A DNA stretch of 64,000 nt, taken from contig PKRE01000006.1 of the NCBI GenBank assembly GCA_017577615.1, positions 144,727-208,726 on the forward strand, read 5' to 3'. The stretch is from Gammaproteobacteria bacterium. GTDB taxonomy: Bacteria > Pseudomonadota > Gammaproteobacteria > Steroidobacterales > Steroidobacteraceae. A program made the position numbers and the translations under genes. Shown piece after piece: positions 35,103 to 43,681 of this stretch (position 1 is its first letter; the number at the start of each line of letters is the position of its first letter). Under the pieces are notes generated by a model. That model ran no database searches, was not told the DNA's origin, and worked only from the letters and a program-made list of their open reading frames with translations.

Positions 35103-37751
35103 TCACGCCGATTGCACGAGGTGCTGCGCTTCGATCCACGGCACCACGCCCGCCAGCGCTTCGTCCAGCTTCGTTGGGTCGTTTCCGCCCGCTTGGGCAA
35201 GATCCGGCCGTCCACCTCCCCGGCCGCCTACCTTCTGGGCAACAAAATTCACCAGATCCCCCGCCTTGATCAGGTGAGTTCGATCAGGTGTCACCCCGGC
35301 GACCAACAAGACTTTTCCATCCTGCACCGAAGCGAGCACGATTGCAGCAGACTTGAGCTTGTTCTTGAGCTGATCCACTGCGTTCCGCAGCGCAGGCGCG
35401 TCGGCACCGTCGATGCGCGTGGCCACGACCTTCAAACCGTTCACATCGACCGCGGAGCTCGCTAAGTCCCGACCCTGTCCGCTCGCGAGCTTCGCCTTCA
35501 GCGAAGAGACTTCCTTCTCGAGCCGGCGTTGGCGCTCGAGCACTTGTCTGAGCTTGTCCTCGAGATCCTCGCGCCCGGCGCGCAGCAGCTGCGCCACGTC
35601 CCGCAGAATCCGTTCCGACTGCGCGACGTACTCATAAGCCCCTTCGCTCGTTACGGCCTCGATGCGGCGCACGCCCGCCGCCACGCCGCTCTCGCTCACG
35701 ATCTTGAAGAACCCGATATCGCCGACGCGCTTGACGTGCGTGCCGCCACAAAGCTCCTTCGAGAAATCGCCGAAGCTCAAGACACGCACTTCATCTTCGT
35801 ATTTCTCGCCGAACAGCGCGATTGCCCCCGACGCGAGCGCGTCCTCGTATCTCATCACCTTGGTTTCGGCGGCAGCGTTGGAGCGGATCACGGCATTCAC
35901 CAGCCGCTCGATCTCCTGCAGCTCCTCGGGCGTCACTGGCGCGAAGTGTGAAAAGTCGAAGCGCAGGCGGTCAGGTGCGACGAGCGAGCCCTTCTGAGTG
36001 ACGTGCGTGCCGAGCACCTTGCGCAGCGCGGCGTGCAAGAGATGCGTCGCCGAATGATTGGCCATGATGGCGACGCGCCGCTTCTCGTCGACTCGTGCTT
36101 CCAGCTGATCGCCGACCTTGAGCTCCCCGGACACCAAGCGACCGATATGTGCGTGCGCTTGACCGAGCTTCTGCGTGTCCTCGACTTTGAACTCGATTGG
36201 GCTCGTCAGCCCGACCAGAGTGCCCGTGTCCCCGACCTGTCCGCCGCTTTCCGCATAGAAGGGCGTGTGATCGAGCACGACCTGGCCCTCCTCGCCCGCC
36301 TTGAGAACATCGACGCGCTCCCTTCCCTTGAAGAGCGCGACCACTGTCCCGGTGTCGACCAGACGCTCATAGCCACTGAACTTCGTCTTCTCGTCGACGG
36401 TGATCCCGGCGCGCAGATCCACGCCGAACTTGCTCGCGGCCCGTGCGCGCTCGCGCTGCGCTTCCATGGCTGCTTCGAAGCCTTCCTGATCGATCGTCAG
36501 CCCGCGTTCGCGCGCAATGTCCGCCGTGAGATCCACCGGAAAGCCGTACGTGTCGTACAGGCGGAAAACCGTCTCGCCAGGCAGCACCTTGCCGCTCACC
36601 GAGCTCATCGCCTGCTCGAGCAGCGCCATACCTTGCTCGAGCGTCTCGGCAAAGCGCTCCTCCTCCTGCTTGAGCACGCGCTCGACGTGACGACGCTGCG
36701 CTTTGAGGTCCGGATAGGCATCGCCCATCTCTTGCTCCAGCGGAGCCACGAGCGTGTAGAAGAACGGCTGCCTTTGCCCGAGCTTGTAGCCGTGACGGAT
36801 CGCGCGGCGGATGATTCGGCGTAGGACGTAGCCGCGGCCTTCGTTCGACGGCAGCACACCATCTGCGATCAAGAAAGAGCACGCGCGGATGTGATCCGCG
36901 ATCACCCTCAACGAGCTCGAATCGAGATCGCGAGCGCCCGTCGCTTCCGCCGCAGCCTTGATCAAGTTGATGAAGAGATCGATCTGGTAGTTCGAGTGCA
37001 CGCCCTGCATCACAGCAGCAGTGCGCTCCAGGCCCATGCCCGTATCGACCGACGGTTTCGGCAGCGGCGTCAGCACCCCATCGGGCGAGCGGTCGAACTG
37101 CATGAAGACGAGATTCCAGATCTCGACCCACCGATCGCCGTCGGCATCCGGCGAGCCGGGGGGCCCACCGGGGATGCCCGGGCCATGGTCATAGAAAATT
37201 TCGGTGCATGGGCCGCATGGGCCCGTTTCACCCATTTGCCAGAAGTTGTCCGAGCCGCCGCCCGGCTTGTCGCCGACTCGCACGATGCGATCGGCCGGCA
37301 GCCCAATGTCCTTGTGCCACACCTCGTACGCTTCGTCGTCCGTGTGATAGACCGTCACCATCAGCCGTGATGGATCGATCCCGAGCCACTCCTTTCCGGT
37401 GACGAATTCCCAGGCGAAGCGGATGGCGTCCTGCTTGAAGTAGTCGCCGAAGCTGAAGTTGCCCAGCATCTCGAAGAAGGTGTGATGCCGGGCCGTGTAG
37501 CCCACGTTCTCGAGGTCGTTGTGCTTGCCGCCGGCACGCACACAGCGTTGAGCGCTCGCGGCCCGCGTGTAGCTGCGCTTCTCCTTGCCGAGGAATACGT
37601 CCTTGAACTGCACCATGCCCGCGTTGGTGAACAGGAGCGTGGGGTCATTGGCCGGCACGAGCGAGCTCGAGGGCACGATCTGATGCCCTCGTTCCCGAAA
37701 GAACTCCAGAAACAGCGAACGAAGCTCGGCGCTAGAGAGGCGCTTGGTCAT
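35103..37751 (-). CDS. alaS: Alanyl-tRNA synthetase
   Basis: 882-residue class II synthetase that charges tRNA-Ala in the cytoplasm. The start MTKRLSSAELRSLFLEFFRERGH is the family's N-terminus; the catalytic core has the FTNAGMVQFKDVFLG motif and the editing domain carries the zinc-site motifs HSATHLLHAAL (about residue 565) and CGGTHVKRVGDIG (about 665). The C-terminal C-Ala domain, with a glycine-rich KVGGRGGGRPDLAQAGG, is complete. It is located between recX and csrA on the same strand. Confidence 0.97.
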   Translation of the reverse strand: MTKRLSSAELRSLFLEFFRERGHQIVPSSSLVPANDPTLLFTNAGMVQFKDVFLGKEKRSYTRAASAQRCVRAGGKHNDLENVGYTARHHTFFEMLGNFSFGDYFKQDAIRFAWEFVTGKEWLGIDPSRLMVTVYHTDDEAYEVWHKDIGLPADRIVRVGDKPGGGSDNFWQMGETGPCGPCTEIFYDHGPGIPGGPPGSPDADGDRWVEIWNLVFMQFDRSPDGVLTPLPKPSVDTGMGLERTAAVMQGVHSNYQIDLFINLIKAAAEATGARDLDSSSLRVIADHIRACSFLIADGVLPSNEGRGYVLRRIIRRAIRHGYKLGQRQPFFYTLVAPLEQEMGDAYPDLKAQRRHVERVLKQEEERFAETLEQGMALLEQAMSSVSGKVLPGETVFRLYDTYGFPVDLTADIARERGLTIDQEGFEAAMEAQRERARAASKFGVDLRAGITVDEKTKFSGYERLVDTGTVVALFKGRERVDVLKAGEEGQVVLDHTPFYAESGGQVGDTGTLVGLTSPIEFKVEDTQKLGQAHAHIGRLVSGELKVGDQLEARVDEKRRVAIMANHSATHLLHAALRKVLGTHVTQKGSLVAPDRLRFDFSHFAPVTPEELQEIERLVNAVIRSNAAAETKVMRYEDALASGAIALFGEKYEDEVRVLSFGDFSKELCGGTHVKRVGDIGFFKIVSESGVAAGVRRIEAVTSEGAYEYVAQSERILRDVAQLLRAGREDLEDKLRQVLERQRRLEKEVSSLKAKLASGQGRDLASSAVDVNGLKVVATRIDGADAPALRNAVDQLKNKLKSAAIVLASVQDGKVLLVAGVTPDRTHLIKAGDLVNFVAQKVGGRGGGRPDLAQAGGNDPTKLDEALAGVVPWIEAQHLVQSA

Positions 37752-37815
37752 AAAAAAGCTGTTGACGGTTACAGATCGTCCATCCCGCCCCTAGTGAGGG
37801 CTCAGGGAGGGTATC

Positions 37816-38358
37816 TCAATCCGGCCACGCCGGATCGCAAGGCTCCGAGTCGAGATCGACTCGACCCTCGCCCTGATCGATCAGAGCGACACGAATCTGA
37901 TCGGCGGTGAACCCGCGATATTGAAGGAATCGGGCCTGTTTTGCACGTTCCGCCACCGAGCTCGGGCGCCCCGACCCGAATTTCCGGGCTCTGACCTCGC
38001 ACGCCAGCCGCACCCAGTCGAGCTCGGCGGCCTCGAGCGCCTCTTCGATGTGCTCGTCGGCGATGCCCTGCTGACGAAGTTCCGCCCGTATTCTGACGGG
38101 CCCCCGTCCGCGGGCCGCGTGATGCCGGATGAAGCTGGCGACGAAGCGCGCATCCGACACCAAGCGCTTCGCGGCGAGCTTCTGCACGACCCGCTCGACA
38201 GCCTCGGCACCGAACCCTTTCCTGAGCAGCTTGCGCTTCAGCTCCTCCGTGCTGTGCTCGCGCCGGGCAAGCAACCGGATGGCGGCAATTTCCAGCTTCT
38301 TGTCCGCGTCCGGCTCGTCGTCGGGCGGGGGAGCGGTGGAGCGGGTACGAGCGCACAT
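37816..38358 (-). CDS. recX: Regulatory protein RecX
   Basis: 180-residue RecA modulator made of three-helix repeats. Recognisable segments are LLARREHSTEELKRKLLRKGF, the central RLVSDARFVASFIRHHAARGRGPVRIRAELRQQGI and the C-terminal repeat with KQARFLQYRGFTADQIRVAL. It binds the RecA filament and limits recombinase activity. It follows recA by 39 bp on the same strand and is probably transcribed with it. N-terminal 20 residues are proline/aspartate-rich and variable, so the exact start is less certain. Confidence 0.94.
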   Translation of the reverse strand: MCARTRSTAPPPDDEPDADKKLEIAAIRLLARREHSTEELKRKLLRKGFGAEAVERVVQKLAAKRLVSDARFVASFIRHHAARGRGPVRIRAELRQQGIADEHIEEALEAAELDWVRLACEVRARKFGSGRPSSVAERAKQARFLQYRGFTADQIRVALIDQGEGRVDLDSEPCDPAWPD

Positions 38359-38397
38359 CGTCTTGCGAGCCGGCGGCGAACCGGCCAGCTAGCCGCT

Positions 38398-39423
38398 CTA
38401 AACTGCCTCGTCCTTCGCCGCCTCGCTGCGTTTAACGGGCAGCAGCTTCTCGCGCAACTTGGTCTCGATCTCCTGTGCAATCTCCGGGTGCTGCGTCAGG
38501 AATGCACGCGCATTCTCCTTGCCCTGGCCGATGCGCTCGCCGCCGTAGCTGTACCAGGAGCCTGATTTCTCGATGAAGCCGTGAGCCACGCCCATGTCGA
38601 TGATCTCGCCCACGCGCGAAATACCGGCTCCGTACATGATCTCGAACTCGGCCTCGCGGAACGGCGGCGCGACCTTGTTCTTGACCACTTTGACGCGCGT
38701 CTGATTGCCGATGACCTCGTCGCCGCTCTTGATCGCGCCAATGCGGCGGATGTCGAGGCGCACCGAGGCATAGAACTTCAAAGCGTTGCCGCCGGTGGTG
38801 GTCTCGGGGTTACCAAACATCACGCCGATCTTCATGCGGATCTGGTTGATGAAGATGACGACCGCGTTGGAGCGCTTGATATTGCCGGTGAGCTTGCGCA
38901 GCGCCTGCGACATCAGCCGCGCCTGCAAGCCCACGTGTGCATCGCCCATCTCACCTTCGATCTCCGCCTTCGGCGTGAGCGCAGCGACAGAGTCGACGAC
39001 GATGATGTCCACCGCGCCCGAGCGCACCAGCATATCGGTGATCTCGAGCGCTTGTTCGCCCGTGTCGGGTTGCGAGACGAGCAAGTCCTTCACGTTGACA
39101 CCGAGCTTTTCGGCATAGACAGGATCGAGCGCGTGCTCGGCATCGACAAACGCTGCTGTTCCGCCGGCACGCTGTGCCTCGGCGATTGCCTGCAACGTGA
39201 GTGTCGTCTTACCGGAGGACTCCGGCCCGTAGATTTCGATGATGCGCCCGCGCGGCAGACCGCCGACACCAAGCGCGATATCCAGACCGAGCGATCCCGT
39301 CGAGATCACATCGACGTCGTAGATCGCGCTTGCATCGCCGAGGCGCATGACCGAGCCCTTGCCGAATTGCTTTTCGATCTGCCCGAGCGCGGCGGCGAGC
39401 GCCTTCTTGCGATTTTCTTCCAT
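38398..39423 (-). CDS. recA: Recombinase RecA
   Basis: 341-residue ATP-dependent strand-exchange protein. Walker A is GPESSGKTT near residue 68, Walker B IIVVDSVAAL near 142, and the DNA-binding loop L2 region with FINQIRMKIGVMFGNPETTTGGNALKFY near 195-220 is complete. RecA drives homologous recombination and SOS induction. The upstream 100 bp contain no clear CTGT-N8-ACAG LexA site. A long open frame on the opposite strand (38581-39441) is a shadow caused by codon bias. Confidence 0.98.
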   Translation of the reverse strand: MEENRKKALAAALGQIEKQFGKGSVMRLGDASAIYDVDVISTGSLGLDIALGVGGLPRGRIIEIYGPESSGKTTLTLQAIAEAQRAGGTAAFVDAEHALDPVYAEKLGVNVKDLLVSQPDTGEQALEITDMLVRSGAVDIIVVDSVAALTPKAEIEGEMGDAHVGLQARLMSQALRKLTGNIKRSNAVVIFINQIRMKIGVMFGNPETTTGGNALKFYASVRLDIRRIGAIKSGDEVIGNQTRVKVVKNKVAPPFREAEFEIMYGAGISRVGEIIDMGVAHGFIEKSGSWYSYGGERIGQGKENARAFLTQHPEIAQEIETKLREKLLPVKRSEAAKDEAV

Positions 39424-39656
39424 CGGTGTTCAGCCCCGTGAGTGACGGTTGGACAAGCCGGCTCGCGTGAGTGTGTTCTACTCTCGAAGCGGCGCTGATG
39501 TAGTGAGTATTGTACAGGCGAACGCGACAAAGGATGTCATTAATCCCGGGAAATGCGTGGAAAGCCGTTGGCACGCCACGACGAGAAAACCTGCGCCAGG
39601 CTGAAGGCTCCGCGCGCAAAAGTCCCGAGCCCCACGCCCCGAGCCCGCAATCCCAT

Positions 39657-40214
39657 TCATCCGAGCGCCCATCGTCCGATCACCTCATACTCCGAGCCTG
39701 ACGGACCCGGGCGTGACTCGGCGAGCACGAAGTCTTGCACTCGCCAGCGTACGGGCACGAGCGGCGCACGCGTATCACCGCGACGAACGTCGCGTGCCAG
39801 TGTCACGTGCGGCCGATACTTCTGCTGTCGGATGTCGAATCGCTCGCGCACCAGGTTGAGTCGCAGCTGCTCCTCCAGCCGAGCGAGCGCCGTCGGGATG
39901 CGGCTCGTCGCCACGCACAGCACGCGTGCTCGCCCCCACGTTTCGAGCTGATCGAACGCGATCTCGAATGGCTCGCCGCGGACGGCCTCTGCGCAGCTGA
40001 TGACGGCATCGAAGCGCGAGGCGGGCACACCGCCCAGAAAAGCAAGAGTGACGTGAAGATTGCGCGCCGGAATCGCCCGCCCGCGAACCGCCTCCACGTG
40101 CGGCCGCATCGTGGCTTCGATCGCCTGCTGCTGCGCTTCGGGTGGCCACAACGCGAAAAACAAGCGTCTTCTCTTCTCGCTCGCAGAGCGAGCGTCAGTA
40201 GCCGACTCAATCAC
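39657..40214 (-). CDS. thpR: RNA 2',3'-cyclic phosphodiesterase (LigT/ThpR)
   Basis: 185-residue 2H phosphoesterase. The two catalytic HxT motifs are HVTLAFLG near residue 52 and HVTLARDV near 133, and the N-terminal RLFFALWPP is characteristic. It hydrolyses 2',3'-cyclic phosphate ends of RNA to 2'-phosphates. The start is a GTG at 40214 that overlaps the end of pncC by 8 bp, pointing to translational coupling. Gene pairs of this type near recA/pncC are common in gammaproteobacteria. Confidence 0.92.
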   Translation of the reverse strand: MIESATDARSASEKRRRLFFALWPPEAQQQAIEATMRPHVEAVRGRAIPARNLHVTLAFLGGVPASRFDAVISCAEAVRGEPFEIAFDQLETWGRARVLCVATSRIPTALARLEEQLRLNLVRERFDIRQQKYRPHVTLARDVRRGDTRAPLVPVRWRVQDFVLAESRPGPSGSEYEVIGRWALG

Positions 40215-40716
40215 TTAGGAGCAGCACCTCTCGTAAGGCACGCGCCACGGACTGACGACGGACCGCATCCCGATCGCCGGAGAACAGCTCTCGTGCCGTC
40301 CGTGTCTCAAGAGTATGGTCCGGCGTGCGCCACGCCCAGCCAAACCACACGGTGCCGACGGGCTTGTCCGGCAGACCGCCGTCCGGCCCGGCGATACCCG
40401 TCACGGATAACGCCACATCGCCGCCCAGAACTTCCAGCGCCCCGAGCGCCATCTCGCGCGCAACCTCTTCGCTGACTGCACCGTGCGCGGCGAGCGTCGA
40501 CGCGTGCACCCCGAGCAGCGCCTGCTTCAGCAGGTTGCTGTACACGACCACACCACCCAAGTACCACGCCGAGCTGCCGGGAACGTCCGTGATCGTTTTG
40601 CCGATCCAACCGCCGGTGCACGACTCCGCTGTCACCAGGCGACGCTCGCCGTCACGCAGGCGAGCCCCGACGCGAATCGCAAGCGCATTCAAGTCTGTGT
40701 CTACATGTGTCCTCAC
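40207..40716 (-). CDS. pncC: Nicotinamide-nucleotide amidohydrolase (CinA C-terminal domain)
   Basis: 169-residue CinA-C-type enzyme that deamidates NMN to nicotinate mononucleotide in pyridine nucleotide salvage. Family motifs are TAESCTGGWIGKTITDVPGSS near residue 28 and SVTGIAGPDGG with KPVGTVWFG near 115. The GTG at 40716 is preferred because the preceding in-frame residues are not family-like; the in-frame extension to 40773 resembles a false signal sequence. It overlaps thpR by 8 bp. CinA-C proteins usually lie just upstream of recA, as here. Confidence 0.9.
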   Translation of the reverse strand: MRTHVDTDLNALAIRVGARLRDGERRLVTAESCTGGWIGKTITDVPGSSAWYLGGVVVYSNLLKQALLGVHASTLAAHGAVSEEVAREMALGALEVLGGDVALSVTGIAGPDGGLPDKPVGTVWFGWAWRTPDHTLETRTARELFSGDRDAVRRQSVARALREVLLLSD

Positions 40717-40773
40717 GTTCCCGGATGTAGCGCCGCAGCCAGCAAGCGTCAAGATTAGAACGTTAGATCTCAA

Positions 40774-41297
40774 GCGTCCCTGCGAGCCGACTCAGGTTCA
40801 GTCCCGATCGGGGCGCGACGAATCGTTTCTTCGCTATCACCACGCATCTGCGCTATCACCACGCAGAGCGCACTGCACCCGGTGGCCGCCCCGACTGAGA
40901 AGGATCGCAGTGCAGCATTTCTTTCGGACCTGCTTTTGTTGCTCTGTCCACCGGCCTGCACATTGACGAGCCATCTCGCCGTGGACGTACGTACATTCCT
41001 CCGCGAAACATGCCTTTCTGTAGACGTGACAACGACCCTGCTGTACAGTTTTTGCTACAGGTGATTCAGAGCATGCTGAGCATGCTGACCACCAAGATGA
41101 CCTGGCCGTCACCCCCCATAAGGAACGTGAGCATGCACCGCCGCCGTTCGCGCCGCCGACGACACCGACACCATCATCGGCAGGAAACATCCGCCCATAT
41201 CAATGCCGCTACGCCGGTTGGATCCGCGCATCCCGCGAACTCTCTACATCTGCGTTCGCGACGTGCACATGCGATGCCCATCACCTCGACCGACACG
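40774..41297. other. Intergenic region between pncC and the CotH-like gene
   Basis: Roughly 520 bp of divergent upstream sequence. A 19-bp direct repeat (CGCTATCACCACGCA core) lies near 40832-40867, and AGCATGCTG is repeated at about 41071-41088. An ATG at 41133 with AAGGAA 7 nt upstream is in frame with the CotH-like gene but would add a long Arg/His-rich leader before the lipoprotein signal. Nothing else is supported. Confidence 0.35.
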
Positions 41298-42959
41298 ATG
41301 AATGCACGTCATTTCCAGCCTGATCGCCTGAGCCGACTGAAATCATGGTTCGTTGCCGCATCGGTGTTGCTTCTGCAAGCGTGCGGCAGCAGTAACGAGA
41401 ACGAAGACCGCGCTTCCCTCCCCGCCGCACCGACGCCGCTTCCTGCTGACGAGCAAATCGCGATCGTCCGTCCAACTGGAACCGCCTTGGCTGACGCCCA
41501 ACTTGGACAACCGCTGCAAGTAGAATGGACACTTCCAACGACTTTCTCCATCTCGAGCGTGCGACTCTTCGCGTTCCTGTTCACCAGCAACGATGACGCA
41601 GCGACGACACACGAGTGCGCAGCTCTTGGGTCCCACTCGTCTACCAGCGCCACGACAGGCACGATCATCATACCGACGCGATGCAATGAAAAACGAATCG
41701 CACGCGTGCAGCTCAAAGTCGTCGTGAGAGGCATGGCCGGTGAGCAAGTCGCTGCGACGCATGAGTTCCGGCGAACGCCCGCAGAGGAATTCGTACCGAC
41801 CGCCACCGACCTGCCCATCGTGCGAATCACGACAGAAGGCTCGGCACCCATAGTCAGCAAAGCGGAGTACGTTAGCGCGACCCTGACGATCGATCCCAAC
41901 GGCACCGACGCTGCAGCGCTCAGCGTTCCGCTGCGCATTCGCGGCCGCGGCAATTCCACCTGGGCCATGCCCAAGAAACCCTATAAGTTGAAGCTCGACG
42001 AGAAGACCTCGTTGCTCGGCATGCCTGCCGACCGCGATTGGGTACTCCTCGCCAACTATGCGGACAAGAGCCTGCTGCGCAATCAAGTGGCATTTGAGTT
42101 GGGTCATCGCGTCGGACTTGCGTGGTCTCCGCGGTTTCGTTCCGTCGAGCTCTTCGTAAATGATGAGTATCTCGGCGTGTACCAGCTCGGCGAAGGCATC
42201 AAAGTCGCCGCGCACCGCGTGGATATTCCGGAGCTGAACGAGCTCGACACCTCCGGGAGCGCGCTGACCGGAGGCTATCTGCTGGAAGTCGACGAGCGCC
42301 TCGACGGCGACGTGTATTACGTGACCCGGCTCGGCGTACCGTTCGTGCTCGACACGCCCGAGGAACCCACGCCCGAACAGCTCAGCTATATCTGGGATTA
42401 CATTCAGCAAACGGAAGACGCCATCCTAGCGAGCGACTTTGCCGATCCCCTCACTGGGTATGCGGCGTACATCGATGTCGATTCCTTCGTGAATTGGTAT
42501 CTCGTCAACGAGCTGCTGAAGAACAACGATGCAGTCTTCTGGAGCAGTTGCTGGATGTACAAGCAACGCGAGGGCAAGCTTTTCATGGGCCCCTTGTGGG
42601 ACTTCGACATCGCTGCAGGGAACATCAACTACAATGGAAACGACGATCCGACGGGTTGGTGGATTCGCAATAGCCGCTGGATCAGCAGGCTCTTCGAGGA
42701 TCCAGCATTCGAGACACGCGTCAAAGCACGGTGGAACGAGCTCAAGGTAGAGCACTTTGATACGATCCTCGATTACATCGACGAATCCGCCGCTGCACTC
42801 GCATTGGGTGCTTCCAACAACTTCAACCGCTGGCCCATCCTCGACCAGTGGGTGTGGCCTAACGCCGTCGTCACCGGCTCCTACGAGGGCGAGATCGCGT
42901 ATCTCAAAGATTGGTTGCAGACCCGCATTGCATGGATGGACGCTCAGTTCAATCCTTGA
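41298..42959 (+). CDS. CotH-kinase family lipoprotein
   Basis: 553-residue protein with a lipoprotein signal: basic region, hydrophobic WFVAASVLLL and lipobox LLQAC, so it is probably anchored in a membrane. An immunoglobulin-like N-terminal part is followed by the CotH kinase domain (about residue 200 on): IRGRGNSTWAMPKKPYKLKL, LLANYADKSLLRNQVAFELG and the metal-binding DFD in GPLWDFDIAAGN. CotH proteins are atypical protein kinases first known from Bacillus spore coats; many Gram-negative copies are secreted and of unknown role. The start at 41298 gives the best signal peptide; 41133 has a better ribosome site. It sits just before the lasso peptide locus without clear functional link. Confidence 0.85.
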   Translation: MNARHFQPDRLSRLKSWFVAASVLLLQACGSSNENEDRASLPAAPTPLPADEQIAIVRPTGTALADAQLGQPLQVEWTLPTTFSISSVRLFAFLFTSNDDAATTHECAALGSHSSTSATTGTIIIPTRCNEKRIARVQLKVVVRGMAGEQVAATHEFRRTPAEEFVPTATDLPIVRITTEGSAPIVSKAEYVSATLTIDPNGTDAAALSVPLRIRGRGNSTWAMPKKPYKLKLDEKTSLLGMPADRDWVLLANYADKSLLRNQVAFELGHRVGLAWSPRFRSVELFVNDEYLGVYQLGEGIKVAAHRVDIPELNELDTSGSALTGGYLLEVDERLDGDVYYVTRLGVPFVLDTPEEPTPEQLSYIWDYIQQTEDAILASDFADPLTGYAAYIDVDSFVNWYLVNELLKNNDAVFWSSCWMYKQREGKLFMGPLWDFDIAAGNINYNGNDDPTGWWIRNSRWISRLFEDPAFETRVKARWNELKVEHFDTILDYIDESAAALALGASNNFNRWPILDQWVWPNAVVTGSYEGEIAYLKDWLQTRIAWMDAQFNP

Positions 42960-43505
42960 GCGCTTGTCAGTCACGACTAGCCGGTCTCGATATCAACGGC
43001 GCGCAGGCTCTCTGGCGATCGTATTTGCCACGGCAGCAGCCATTTGACGCGCGGCGTCCTGCCCAGCGCGATAGCGGGTTTCCCGCCGGACACCGATGTG
43101 CTTTCCTTGCCGGAGACCACCAACAGGTCCTCGAGGTGAGCACTGCGAGCCGAGGAAAGGCAAGACGGGCGCACGACACGGAAGCACACGGCTCTCGCAA
43201 GGGCTTGCGCAGAATGACGTCAAAACATCAAACGCCCACGATTCAGGGAATGTCTTAGATGCGCTAACTGATTTGTCTAGTTAGACATTTCGCGCTTCTC
43301 TCTCGTCGAAAGAAAACAGCGCAATGCATTGATTCCCCGCGCTTATTCCTCACCGCCATCCGCACCCACATCTCTATCGAGACACGCGCACTCCGGCCTC
43401 GAATATCTTTCGAAAATCCCTGTTGACTTCTCATCTGCTTCTATGCACGTTCGATCCGCCACCGCGGATGGCAGTTGTTTACTCATTCACAAGGAGGACA
43501 CAGTC
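42960..43505. other. Upstream region of the lasso peptide operon
   Basis: About 545 bp with no convincing gene. It carries a short palindrome TGTCTA-GT-TAGACA at 43274-43287, a TTGACT hexamer at 43423-43428 that could be a -35 box (the matching -10 is poor), and the strong ribosome site AAGGAGG at 43491-43497 for the precursor gene. This is the expected location of the biosynthetic promoter. Confidence 0.45.
43274..43287. promoter_or_regulatory. Palindrome upstream of the lasso operon
   Basis: Perfect 6-bp arms TGTCTA/TAGACA around a GT centre inside an AT-rich patch about 220 bp before the precursor start codon. A repressor or activator site is possible. No regulator gene is encoded in the lasso locus itself, so the binding factor is unknown. 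Confidence 0.35.
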
Positions 43506-43622
43506 ATGAACGATGTTCAAATCCTCGATCTGGGTGATGCGGTTGAGGAAACCAAGCAGCCGCCTGAAGGTCCCATCCGGGACAATGCTCAGCTGCCTGC
43601 TGAGGTACCGCTCGATCTGTGA
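43506..43622 (+). CDS. Lasso peptide precursor (A gene)
   Basis: 38-residue precursor with AAGGAGG 8 nt before its ATG, directly upstream of lasso B and C genes. The leader ends with LDLGDAVEETK: the LGDA-type block and Thr at position -2 before the cut (T16-K17) match proteobacterial lasso leaders. Cutting there gives a 21-residue core that starts with Gln18; the ring would be QPPEGPIRD, closed between the Gln1 alpha-amine and Asp9, with a 12-residue tail ending in PLDL. Ring size 9 with Asp fits the family, but Gln at position 1 and a tail without any aromatic, His, Lys or Arg residue are unusual. The assignment rests on position, leader motif and the Asp at core position 9; the core boundary is inference. 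Confidence 0.82.
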   Translation: MNDVQILDLGDAVEETKQPPEGPIRDNAQLPAEVPLDL

Positions 43623-43629
43623 CGGGAGC

Positions 43630-43661
43630 GGCGAGGTGTGCAGGTTTCTGCACACCTCGCC
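43630..43661 (+). promoter_or_regulatory. Intercistronic stem-loop after the lasso precursor gene
   Basis: A perfect 14-bp stem (43630-43643 with 43648-43661) and GTTT loop starts 7 nt after the precursor stop codon and ends 20 nt before the B-gene start. No T-run follows. Such a hairpin between A and downstream genes would allow much more precursor than enzyme to be made, by partial termination or protection of the short mRNA. Confidence 0.75.
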
Positions 43662-43681
43662 CGCGAGAAAGGAGTCTTGAG

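Noticed and set aside
38581..39441. 286-codon open frame antisense to recA
   Set aside because: It lies fully inside recA, encodes a low-complexity His/Asp/Arg-rich sequence and has no ribosome site; it is a shadow of codon bias.
39424..39540. LexA box upstream of recA
   Set aside because: CTGT-N8-ACAG is not matched within two mismatches; TGTAGTGAGTATTGTACA is only partly symmetric, so I do not annotate it.
41010..41132. Earlier start of the CotH-like protein
   Set aside because: It would place the lipoprotein signal about 95 residues into the protein and has no ribosome site; only 41133 and 41298 remain plausible.
43423..43447. Sigma-70 promoter for the lasso precursor
   Set aside because: TTGACT is a fair -35 box but the best -10 candidate TATGCA is only about 13 bp away, too close for a confident call.
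43329..43505. 59-codon N-terminal extension of the lasso precursor
   Set aside because: AAGGAGG 8 nt before the ATG at 43506 fixes the start; the extension is not leader-like.
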